A stretch of DNA of 35,652 nucleotides. Source: JBHELQ01 sp046262995 (GTDB taxonomy: Bacteria; Actinomycetota; Thermoleophilia; Solirubrobacterales; Thermoleophilaceae). A program made the translations under genes and the position numbers. The stretch spans positions 1 to 35,652 of the forward strand of contig JBHELQ010000056.1 of assembly GCA_046262995.1 (NCBI GenBank), given 5' to 3'. Shown here piece by piece: positions 7,261 to 14,327 of this stretch (its first letter is position 1; every line of letters begins with the position of its first letter). The notes under the pieces were generated by a model. The model saw nothing but the letters and a program-made list of their open reading frames with translations, did not search any database and had not been told where the DNA came from.

Positions 7261-7928
7261 GCTTCCACGAGCCTGCGGGCGGCGTCGGGCTCGAGGACAT
7301 GCGCCCCGGCGAGCGTCTGTCGCTCGGCGTGGCGGCCCGCCTCTCGCGCTATCTCCAGGTCCTGACCCAAGCGAAGAAGATGGGGAAGGAGACCATCTCC
7401 TCGCAGGAGCTGGCGGATTACACCCACGTCAACTCGACCCAGATCCGCCGCGACCTGTCGGGCTTCGGCAAGTTCGGCAAGCGCGGCGTGGGCTACAACG
7501 TCGACTCGCTGGTCTCGCAGATCCGCAAGATCCTGCGCACCACCGGCAAGCACAACATCGCCCTGTTCGGAGCGGGCAAGCTGGGACAGGCGATCGCCGG
7601 GTCGGACATCTTCGGCGACCACGGCTTTCGGGTCGTCGCCATCTTCGACACCGATCAGAAGAAGCTCGGCAGGCAGATCGGCGACTCGCTCGTCGTCCGC
7701 CCCTACGACGACCTGAGGCAGGTGATCGACGAGGAGGACGTGGTGGTCGGCGTGCTGGCGGTGCCGAAGGAGGCGGCGCAGCAGGTTGCCGACGACCTGG
7801 TCGCGGCCGGCGTCAAGATCATCTTCAACTACTCCGAGTCGCTGCTTCAGGTCCCGCCCGAGGTGACCGTCCACACCTCGAGCCCCGCCGTGGACCTGCT
7901 CTACGCGCTCTACTTCTACCTGACCTGA
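7257..7928 (+). CDS. rex: Redox-sensing transcriptional repressor Rex
   Basis: Senses the NADH/NAD+ ratio and represses respiratory and fermentative genes when NADH is low. The N-terminal winged helix covers about residues 20-85 (RLSRYLQVL, then VNSTQIRRDLSGFGKFGKRG, the DNA-reading helix). The C-terminal Rossmann domain has NIALFGAGKLGQAIA, FDTDQKKLG and a terminal domain-swap helix ending DLLYALYFYLT. 223 residues, full length. GTG start overlapping the glutaredoxin stop. Its stop shares one base with the ATG of the next gene (TGATG). I see no full consensus Rex operator upstream. Confidence 0.96.
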   Translation: MSFHEPAGGVGLEDMRPGERLSLGVAARLSRYLQVLTQAKKMGKETISSQELADYTHVNSTQIRRDLSGFGKFGKRGVGYNVDSLVSQIRKILRTTGKHNIALFGAGKLGQAIAGSDIFGDHGFRVVAIFDTDQKKLGRQIGDSLVVRPYDDLRQVIDEEDVVVGVLAVPKEAAQQVADDLVAAGVKIIFNYSESLLQVPPEVTVHTSSPAVDLLYALYFYLT

Positions 7929-9073
7929 TGCTCGACATGACGCGTGTCCGGGAGGTCTTCGAGGCCTCGCAGGACTTCACGGTTGGGATCGAGGAGGAGT
8001 TCGGCATCCTCGACCCCGAGGACCTGTCGCTCGATCATCGCTTCGAGGAGCTTCGCTCCGCCGCGGAGCAGGACGAGGTGCTGTCCGAGTCGATCGCGGG
8101 CGAGCTGATCGAGTCGGAGATCGAGATCCGCTCCGGGAAGGGCGAGAGCTTCGCCGACGCGAGCGCGCGGCAGCGCGAGGCCCGGGTGCGACTGCTCCGC
8201 CTGGCCGGCGAGCACGGCGTGCTGCTCGGGGCGTCCGGGACCCACCCCTGGAGCCCCTGGCAGGAGCAGCGCGTGATCGACACCGAGCATTACCGGCGCG
8301 TGGAGGAGGGCCTCAAGTACGTGGCCTGGCGGAACAATGCCTTCAGCCTGCACGTGCACGTGGGGGTACGCGGGGCCGAGCGGGCGATCGCCGTCTGCGA
8401 CCGGCTGCGCCCCGTCATGCCCCAGGTGCTGGCCGTCTCCGCCAACTCGCCGTTCCTGGACGGCCGCGACTCGGGCCTGCACTCCGCGCGCTCGCAGATC
8501 TTCACGAGAAGCTTCCCGCGCTGTGGGGTGCCGGACGCGTACTGCTCCTTCGACGCATACGCCCGCTACATCGAGCTGCTCGTGCACACGGCCTCCGTCG
8601 TGGAGAGCACGCAGCTGTGGTGGAGCGTGCGCCCTCACCACTCCTTCGGCACGATCGAGGTGCGGATCTGCGACGCCCAGTCGCGTGGGGACGAGTCCTC
8701 GGCGCTGGCGTGTCTCCTCACCGCCTGCGTGGCCCAAGCGGCGCTCGACTACGACGACGGCGTTCCGCACGAGCCGCCGCCCAACCGCTTGATCGAGGAG
8801 AACGTCTGGCGGGCGATCCGGTACGGGCTGGACGGCAGGATGATCGACCTGGAGCGCGGCGAGGAGTTCCCGGCGGCGGCCGTGCCGGACCGCCTTCTGG
8901 CCTGGAGCGCCCCGGCGCGCGCCGCGCTGGGCCTCGACCCAGCTCTGCCCGCCGAGAACGGCGCGCAGCGACAGCGACGGGCGCTGGCCGATGGCGCGTC
9001 CATCCGGGAGGTCTTCGCCGCCGACGTGGCCGAGACGCAACGTACCTACGCAGCCGAGGAGGTCAGGACATGA
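7928..9073 (+). CDS. GCS2-family carboxylate-amine ligase (YbdK-like glutamate-cysteine ligase)
   Basis: Belongs to the glutamate-cysteine ligase family 2, which joins the gamma-carboxyl of glutamate to an amine with ATP. Visible blocks: FTVGIEEEFGILDP (residues 17-30), ELIESEIEIRSG, GTHPWSPW, FSLHVHVGV, SANSPFLDGRDSG and HHSFGTIEVRICD (metal and ATP ligands). 381 residues, typical length. Members include E. coli YbdK (weak ligase) and actinobacterial EgtA-like proteins, so the true product is uncertain. Directly following a glutaredoxin-like gene and rex, a thiol-related role is plausible. Overlaps the DUF1844 gene by an ATGA junction. Confidence 0.87.
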   Translation: MLDMTRVREVFEASQDFTVGIEEEFGILDPEDLSLDHRFEELRSAAEQDEVLSESIAGELIESEIEIRSGKGESFADASARQREARVRLLRLAGEHGVLLGASGTHPWSPWQEQRVIDTEHYRRVEEGLKYVAWRNNAFSLHVHVGVRGAERAIAVCDRLRPVMPQVLAVSANSPFLDGRDSGLHSARSQIFTRSFPRCGVPDAYCSFDAYARYIELLVHTASVVESTQLWWSVRPHHSFGTIEVRICDAQSRGDESSALACLLTACVAQAALDYDDGVPHEPPPNRLIEENVWRAIRYGLDGRMIDLERGEEFPAAAVPDRLLAWSAPARAALGLDPALPAENGAQRQRRALADGASIREVFAADVAETQRTYAAEEVRT

Positions 9074-9489
9074 CGAGCGAAGAGGGCGCGGGTCCCGCCG
9101 ATGCGGGACAGGGCCCGGACGCCGTTCAGGAGGAGGAGTTCCGACGGCAGATCGAGGAGCAGCTGAAGAAGCTCCGGGTAGAGGACGTGCTGCTCCAGAC
9201 GGTCGTCACCCTGGTCAACCTCGCCGGCCGCCGGCTGACGGTCGAGGAGGAAAAGGACCTGGAGCAGGCGCGCACGGGGATCGAGGCGGTGCGCGCGCTG
9301 CTGCCGCTCTGCCCGCAGGACCAGGTGGCGCCGGTCCGCGACGCCCTCTCGCAGCTCCAGATGATCTACGCGCAGGAGGCCCAGCAGCCCTCCCCGGCGG
9401 CCCCGGCCGAGGACGCGCCGGCGGCGAGCGAAGACCAGGCCGAGCGGGAGAAGGCGCGCTCGAAGCTATGGACCCCGCCGGGGACGTAG
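9070..9489 (+). CDS. DUF1844 family protein
   Basis: A 139-residue soluble protein. The core (about residues 20-100) is helical and charged, with EFRRQIEEQLKKLRVEDVLL, VVTLVNLAGRRLT and a segment ending QLQMIYAQ. This matches the small DUF1844 family found in Actinomycetota and other phyla. Both ends are Ala/Pro/Glu-rich and probably disordered. Function unknown. The ATG overlaps the preceding ligase stop by 4 bases, and the 3' end overlaps the MTA phosphorylase start by 22 bases, so it is translated within the same operon. Confidence 0.75.
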   Translation: MTSEEGAGPADAGQGPDAVQEEEFRRQIEEQLKKLRVEDVLLQTVVTLVNLAGRRLTVEEEKDLEQARTGIEAVRALLPLCPQDQVAPVRDALSQLQMIYAQEAQQPSPAAPAEDAPAASEDQAEREKARSKLWTPPGT

Positions 9490-10277
9490 TCGGAGTATTC
9501 GGCGGCTCCGGCTTCTACCGCTTCCTCGACGAGGTCGAGGAGGTCGCGCTCGACACTCCCTACGGCCCGCCCTCCGCGCACGTCCGGCTCGGCGAGATCG
9601 ACGGGGCGCGGGTCGCCTTCATGCCGCGTCACGGGGACGGTCACGACCTGCCTCCCCACCGGATCAACTACCGGGCGAACGTCTGGGCGATGCGGGAGCT
9701 CGGAGTGCGCCGGATCGTCGGGCCCTCGGCCTGCGGCTCGCTCAAACCAGAGCTCGAGCCGGGGACCTTCGTGATCTGCGACCAGTTCGTCGACCGCACC
9801 CGCGGGCGTGAGGACAGCTTCTACGACGGACCACAGACGACGCACGTCTCGGCGGCCGACCCGTACTGCTCAGACCTCTCCCGCACGCTGGCCCGGGCCG
9901 CCCGGGAGGAGGGGATCGAGGTCGTCGAAGGCGGGACCGTCGTGGTCGTCCAGGGTCCCCGCTTCTCGACCAGGGCCGAATCGCGCTGGTTCTCGCAGGC
10001 CGGCTGGGACCTGGTGAACATGACCCAGTATCCAGAGGCTTGGCTCGCCCGCGAGCTCGAGCTCTGCTACGCGAGCGTCATGCTCGTCACCGACTACGAC
10101 GTGGGGCTGGAGGGGATGCCCGAGGTGGGGCCGGTCTCGGCGGAGACGGCGTTCGAGGTCTTCCGCCGGAACCTCGATAGACTGCGCGCGCTTCTGTTCC
10201 GGGCGGTGCCGAAGATCGGCCCTCAGCCGGATGACCTCTGTGCGAACGCGCTCCGCAGCGCGATCGTCCATCAGTAG
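9468..10277 (+). CDS. mtnP: S-methyl-5'-thioadenosine phosphorylase (MTAP/MTIP family)
   Basis: Phosphorolytically cleaves methylthioadenosine (or the inosine analogue) to recycle the purine and methylthioribose-1-phosphate after polyamine and SAM metabolism. Motifs: GVFGGSGFY at the N-terminus, phosphate site PRHGDGHDLPPHRINYRAN, GPSACGSLKPEL, VVVVQGPRFSTRAESR, NMTQYPEAWLARELELCYAS and VTDYD. 269 residues, full length. The ATG at 9468 lies 22 bases inside the DUF1844 gene, in another frame. Whether it prefers methylthioadenosine or methylthioinosine cannot be settled from these motifs. Confidence 0.9.
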   Translation: MDPAGDVVGVFGGSGFYRFLDEVEEVALDTPYGPPSAHVRLGEIDGARVAFMPRHGDGHDLPPHRINYRANVWAMRELGVRRIVGPSACGSLKPELEPGTFVICDQFVDRTRGREDSFYDGPQTTHVSAADPYCSDLSRTLARAAREEGIEVVEGGTVVVVQGPRFSTRAESRWFSQAGWDLVNMTQYPEAWLARELELCYASVMLVTDYDVGLEGMPEVGPVSAETAFEVFRRNLDRLRALLFRAVPKIGPQPDDLCANALRSAIVHQ

Positions 10278-10303
10278 GTCCCCGCCCGCCGACTGAGACT
10301 GAC

Positions 10304-10308
10304 GGAGG
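10304..10308 (+). promoter_or_regulatory. Shine-Dalgarno GGAGG for hppA
   Basis: GGAGG stands 7 bases before a TTG codon at 10316. It supports TTG as the true start of the pyrophosphatase gene, since no ATG or GTG is available nearby in frame. Confidence 0.75.
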
Positions 10309-10315
10309 ATTCCCC

Positions 10316-12400
10316 TTGACCGATTTCCTGACCGACTGGGGCGTGATCGTCGCGCTCGTGTGCTCGGGTGGCGCCGTCGCCTACGGCGTGCTCACCACCC
10401 GCTGGCTGCTGGCCAAGTCGCCCGGCAGCGAGGAGATGCAGGCCATCTCCGGCGCCGTACAGGAGGGCGCCTGGGCCTACCTGACGCGCCAGTACCAGAT
10501 CATTGGCGCCGTGGCCGTGGTGCTGGCGATCGTGATCGCGGTCGCGCTCGACGTGAAAACCGCGATCGGCTTCCTGATCGGCGGCAGCTTCTCCGCCGCG
10601 GCCGGCTTCATCGGCATGAACGTCTCGGTGCGAGCCAACGCGCGCGTCGCGGAGACCGCGCGCAGCGGCGTGTCCGCCGCGCTGGACGTCGCCTTCAAGG
10701 GAGGCGCGGTCACCGGGCTGCTCGTGGCCGGGCTCGCCCTGCTCGGGGTGGCCGGCTACTACGGGCTCCTGATCGCGACCGGGACGGAGGAGAAGGACGC
10801 CATCGACGCGCTCATCGGGCTCGGCTTCGGCGGCTCGCTCATTTCCGTCTTCGCGCGACTCGGGGGCGGAATCTTCACGAAGGCCGCCGACGTGGGAGCG
10901 GACCTGGTCGGCAAGATCGAGGCCGGCATCCCGGAGGACGACCCGCGGAACCCGGCGGTGATCGCCGACAACGTCGGCGACAACGTCGGAGATTGCGCCG
11001 GGATGGCGGCCGACCTGTTCGAGACCTACGCCGTGACGGCAGTGGCGGTGATGCTGCTCGGCGTCCTGACCTTCAACGACATCGGCGCCGTGGCGGTGTA
11101 CCCGCTCGTGATCGGCGGTGTCTCGCTGCTCGCCTCGATCGTGGGCACGTTCGCGGTCCGCTCGCGCAGCGGCAACGTGGAGCGCGCGCTCTACCAGGGG
11201 CTGATCGTCTCGGGAGGGCTGGCCGCCCTGGCGTTCCTGCCCATCACCCTCTGGCTGATGGACGACCTGGCCTACAAGCCCGGGGCGTCTCATCTGCTGC
11301 AGGCGAGCGGCGGCATCCCCAGCGGCATCGAGTTCTGGCTCTGCACGCTGATCGGGATCGGCGTCACGGCGGGCCTGTTCGTGATCACCGACTACTACAC
11401 CTCGACCCGCTTCCGCCCGGTGCGCACGACCGCACGCGCCTCGCAGACCGGACACGCGACCAACATCATCCAGGGGCTCTCGCAGGGGCTCCAGTCCACG
11501 GCTGCGCCCGCGATCGTGATCGCGCTCGGCATCCTTGGCGCCAACGCCCTGGGCGGGATCTACGGGATCGGCGTGGCCGTGATGGCGCAGCTATCGCTGA
11601 CCGGGCTGATCGTGGCCCTCGACGCCTTCGGCCCGATCACCGACAACGCGGGCGGGATCGCCGAGATGGCCGACCTGCCCCAGGAGGTGCGCGACGTCAC
11701 CGACCCGCTCGACGCGGTCGGCAATACCACCAAGGCCGTGACCAAGGGATACGCGATCGGCTCGGCCGTGCTGGCCGCACTGGTCCTGTTCGCGGCCTTC
11801 ATCGAGGAGCTGCGGGCGGAGGCCGTCAAGGACCACGAGGTGTTGAAGGGCTTCTCGATCTCGGATCCCGCCGTCCTGGTCGGCCTGCTGGTCGGCGGCA
11901 TGATGGTCTACCTGTTCGCGGCGCTCGCGATCGAGTCCGTAGGGCGCGCCGGCGGCGGGGTGGTCGAGGAGGTCCGGCGACAGTTCCGCGAGAAGCCGGG
12001 GATCATGGACCGCACCGAGAAGCCCGACTACGCCCGGGCCGTGTCGATCGTGACGGCCGCCGCCCAGCGGGAGATGATCCTTCCGGCGCTGATCCCGATC
12101 GTGGTGACGCTGGTCGTCGGCGTGCTGTCCTACCAGGCGCTCGGCGGGCTCTTGATCGGGGTGATCGTGGTGGGCTTCTTCACCGCGGTCTCGATGACCT
12201 CGGGCGGCGGCGCCTGGGACAACGCCAAGAAGCTGATCGAGGACGGCGAGTTCGGGGGTAAGGGCTCCGAGGCGCACGCGGCATCGGTGACCGGGGACAC
12301 CGTCGGGGATCCCTACAAGGACACCGCCGGGCCGGCGATCAACCCGATGATCAAGGTGGCCAACATCGTGGCCCTGCTGATCATCCCGTTCCTCGTATAG
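10316..12400 (+). CDS. hppA: Membrane-bound proton-pumping pyrophosphatase (K+-independent type)
   Basis: An integral membrane enzyme of about 16 helices that couples pyrophosphate hydrolysis to proton export. The catalytic block at roughly residues 190-240 includes DVGADLVGKIEAG, PEDDPRNPAVIADNVGDN and VGDCAGMAADLFE. A late block reads GDTVGDPYKDTAGPAINPM. K473 and T476 in GNTTKAVTKGYAIGSA sit where K+-dependent enzymes carry Ala. Lys there is the established marker of K+-independent H+-pumps. TTG start with a good GGAGG. 694 residues, normal. It follows the MTA phosphorylase gene by 38 bases and probably belongs to the same transcript as glutaredoxin-rex. Confidence 0.96.
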   Translation: MTDFLTDWGVIVALVCSGGAVAYGVLTTRWLLAKSPGSEEMQAISGAVQEGAWAYLTRQYQIIGAVAVVLAIVIAVALDVKTAIGFLIGGSFSAAAGFIGMNVSVRANARVAETARSGVSAALDVAFKGGAVTGLLVAGLALLGVAGYYGLLIATGTEEKDAIDALIGLGFGGSLISVFARLGGGIFTKAADVGADLVGKIEAGIPEDDPRNPAVIADNVGDNVGDCAGMAADLFETYAVTAVAVMLLGVLTFNDIGAVAVYPLVIGGVSLLASIVGTFAVRSRSGNVERALYQGLIVSGGLAALAFLPITLWLMDDLAYKPGASHLLQASGGIPSGIEFWLCTLIGIGVTAGLFVITDYYTSTRFRPVRTTARASQTGHATNIIQGLSQGLQSTAAPAIVIALGILGANALGGIYGIGVAVMAQLSLTGLIVALDAFGPITDNAGGIAEMADLPQEVRDVTDPLDAVGNTTKAVTKGYAIGSAVLAALVLFAAFIEELRAEAVKDHEVLKGFSISDPAVLVGLLVGGMMVYLFAALAIESVGRAGGGVVEEVRRQFREKPGIMDRTEKPDYARAVSIVTAAAQREMILPALIPIVVTLVVGVLSYQALGGLLIGVIVVGFFTAVSMTSGGGAWDNAKKLIEDGEFGGKGSEAHAASVTGDTVGDPYKDTAGPAINPMIKVANIVALLIIPFLV

Positions 12401-12433
12401 GCCGGGGCCCCGACCGCGTGCCAGGCCCGGCCG

Positions 12434-12465
12434 GCCCGGCGTGCCCGTCCCTGGGCACGCCGGGC
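12434..12465. terminator. Strong hairpin between convergent hppA and cupredoxin genes
   Basis: A perfect 13-bp stem (GCCCGGCGTGCCC / GGGCACGCCGGGC) with a 6-base loop sits in the 75-base gap between two converging stop codons. There is no T-tract, which is common for terminators in GC-rich actinobacteria. Placement suggests a bidirectional terminator. Confidence 0.75.
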
Positions 12466-12475
12466 GGCCCCGAGG

Positions 12476-12916
12476 TCACTTGACGGTGAGCTGGCCCTTC
12501 ATGCCGAGCTTCTGGTGGCCGTCCACCGGGCAGTAGAACCGGTACTTGCCGGGCGCGAGCTTGGCCTTCAGCGTCGTCGTCTGGCCGGGGCCGATCGTGC
12601 TGCTCTTGTGCTCTCCGCCCTTGCCCTCGACCACGATCGCGTGGGCCGTCTGCCCCTTGTTGTCGAGCGTGACTGTCACAGTGCCGCTCTTGACGCTCGC
12701 CTTGGGCTGGCTGAACTTGAAGTCGGTGGCGTTCTCGGTCAGGCCCGCGCTGGCGCCGCCTCCCCCTGTCGCCGGCGTGCTCGCCGTCGTCTTGGGGGAG
12801 CTGGAATTCGAGCTGCTGCTCTTGTTGTCGTTGCCTCCGCCGCAGCCCGCCGCCGCGAGCGCGAGTGCTGCGACTGCGGCAACCGGCGTCACAAGCCGCG
12901 TGGGTCCGCTTCGCAT
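12476..12916 (-). CDS. Cupredoxin-type copper-binding lipoprotein
   Basis: A 146-residue exported lipoprotein. The signal peptide has a lipobox LAAAGC with lipidated C25, followed by a Ser/Asn/Thr/Gly-rich linker (residues 26-70) and a single cupredoxin domain. The four type I copper ligands are visible in order: His in TAHAIVVEG, Cys and His in FYCPVDGHQKLG, and Met in GMKG. It likely carries electrons or copper outside the membrane. The start is ATG at 12916, set by AAAGGAG at 12922-12928 (RNA sense, 5-base spacer); the open frame continues upstream to 13030 but would overlap the divergent sigma gene and lose the signal peptide. A paralogue lies at 21076-21558. Confidence 0.88.
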   Translation of the reverse strand: MRSGPTRLVTPVAAVAALALAAAGCGGGNDNKSSSSNSSSPKTTASTPATGGGGASAGLTENATDFKFSQPKASVKSGTVTVTLDNKGQTAHAIVVEGKGGEHKSSTIGPGQTTTLKAKLAPGKYRFYCPVDGHQKLGMKGQLTVK

Positions 12917-12970
12917 CCTGTCTCCTTTGGGTCGCAAGCCGTGTTGTCTTCCAGGTTCTCTTAAAGCCTG

Positions 12971-13471
12971 ATGCAGCCACAGCCCGATTCCTTCCCGCAC
13001 CAGCTCGACCCGGGCCGGCTCGGCGACCACCTGGATCGCCTGTACCGGGCGGCGTGGGCGCTATGCGGGTCGCGGGAGGACGCCGAGGACCTGGTCCAGG
13101 ACACCTACGCGCGCGTGCTGGCCCGCCCGCGGCTCCTGCGCCGCGAGGAGGACGTCGCATATCTGCTGCGTGCGCTCCGCAACACCTTCCTGGCGGGGCG
13201 CCGGAGCCTGCGGGCGCGCAGCGTCCACGTGCCGCTCGAGGAGGAGCTCGATCGGGGCGGCGCCGCCGGGCCGGAGGAGGCGTTCGAGCAGCGACGCGTC
13301 TACGGGGCCATCGCCGCGCTGCCGCCGGACTTCCGCGACGCGCTCGTGGCCGTCGATGTGGCCGGGCTCTCGTACCGCGAGGCCGCCGGGGCCCTGCGCG
13401 TGCGGGAGGGCACCCTCACGAGCCGCCTGGCCCGTGCGCGGGCCCAGGTGGCCGACAGCCTGGGCGGCTAG
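12971..13471 (+). CDS. ECF-type RNA polymerase sigma factor
   Basis: 166 residues with the two conserved ECF regions. Region 2 is LYRAAWALCGSREDAEDLVQ plus DTYARVL (about residues 24-50), which binds core polymerase and the -10 element. Region 4 is AIAALPPDFRDALVAVDVAG plus LSYREAAGALRVREGTLTSR (about 112-152), which reads the -35 element. It is divergent from the cupredoxin lipoprotein gene (54-base gap) and convergent with the anti-sigma-like gene 6 bases downstream. The ECF group and regulon cannot be told from sequence alone, but the divergent lipoprotein is a natural candidate target. Confidence 0.9.
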   Translation: MQPQPDSFPHQLDPGRLGDHLDRLYRAAWALCGSREDAEDLVQDTYARVLARPRLLRREEDVAYLLRALRNTFLAGRRSLRARSVHVPLEEELDRGGAAGPEEAFEQRRVYGAIAALPPDFRDALVAVDVAGLSYREAAGALRVREGTLTSRLARARAQVADSLGG

Positions 13472-13477
13472 GCGGCG

Positions 13478-14257
13478 TCAGTACTCGAGCCGGCCACCGG
13501 CCCGCCACGACGCCAGCGCCAGCAGCTCCGTGGCCCGCACCCCCGAGGCGGACACGACACAGGTGTGGCCCTTGCGCCGCCAGCTCACGACCCGCGTCGT
13601 CCCCGTGCGGGTCAGGCTGAAGCGCGTGCGCGCCTTCACGAAAGAGCGCCCGCCGGAGTCCGGCAGCGGCTCGCCTCCAACGATCGTGTAGGCGAGCACC
13701 CGGCCGCGAGCGCGGTAGAAGACCGTGGTGGCGCGGCGGCCTCCGAGCCGGTCGCGGCGGATGCCGGCAGCTCGCCAGTCGAAGCGCTGCTGCCAGCGTG
13801 GGAAGCGGACCCCCTCGACCTGGGCCGCCAGCAGCGCCGGCTCGCCGTCGTAGCGCGGCGGCGCCGGGGCCTCCGCTCCGCGGGAGGCAAGGCGGGCGGC
13901 CTGCGCGACGCTCGGCGCTTCGGACGTGCCGGGCACGAGCAGCACCACGACGGCGACCGCCGCGCCGGCGGCCGCGGCCGCCCCGGCCGCGGCCAGCGGG
14001 GCGCGCCGCCCCGTCCGGGCCTTGGCCCGCCGGGCCGCGACCGCCGCCCGCAGCGAGTCGGGCGAGGGCCCGGCCGCCTCGCGGACGGCGCGCAGCGCCG
14101 CCCGCTGGCGCTCGAGCTGGCCGCTCAGGGCAGCCGATCGCGCGATCCTCGCCTCCACCTCGGCGCGCCGCCCGTCTGGCAGCGAACCGTCGGCGAGGGC
14201 GGCGACATCTCGCAGCTCGCGTTCGCTCCAGGGTTCGTGTGACGGACTCGGCGGCAT
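13478..14257 (-). CDS. Single-pass membrane protein, probable anti-sigma factor
   Basis: 259 residues: a cytoplasmic helical N-terminus (ELRDVAALADGSLPDGRRAE, about 14-33, resembling anti-sigma domains), one Ala/Val-rich membrane helix at about 87-108, and an extracytoplasmic domain of about 150 residues. The cytoplasmic part has no cysteine, so the usual zinc-binding HxxxCxxC anti-sigma signature is absent. Anti-sigma assignment rests on topology and the neighbouring ECF gene, from which it is unusually convergent rather than co-directional (6 bases between stops). I start at the ATG at 14257; an in-frame ATG at 14407 would run into the divergent permease gene. Function beyond this is unknown. 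Confidence 0.65.
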   Translation of the reverse strand: MPPSPSHEPWSERELRDVAALADGSLPDGRRAEVEARIARSAALSGQLERQRAALRAVREAAGPSPDSLRAAVAARRAKARTGRRAPLAAAGAAAAAGAAVAVVVLLVPGTSEAPSVAQAARLASRGAEAPAPPRYDGEPALLAAQVEGVRFPRWQQRFDWRAAGIRRDRLGGRRATTVFYRARGRVLAYTIVGGEPLPDSGGRSFVKARTRFSLTRTGTTRVVSWRRKGHTCVVSASGVRATELLALASWRAGGRLEY

Positions 14258-14327
14258 CCTCTTACTGGTAGACGCCCGGATCCGCCCGTTCCATCCCGGC
14301 CAGGTCGGGGAGTACCTTTCCCGCCGC

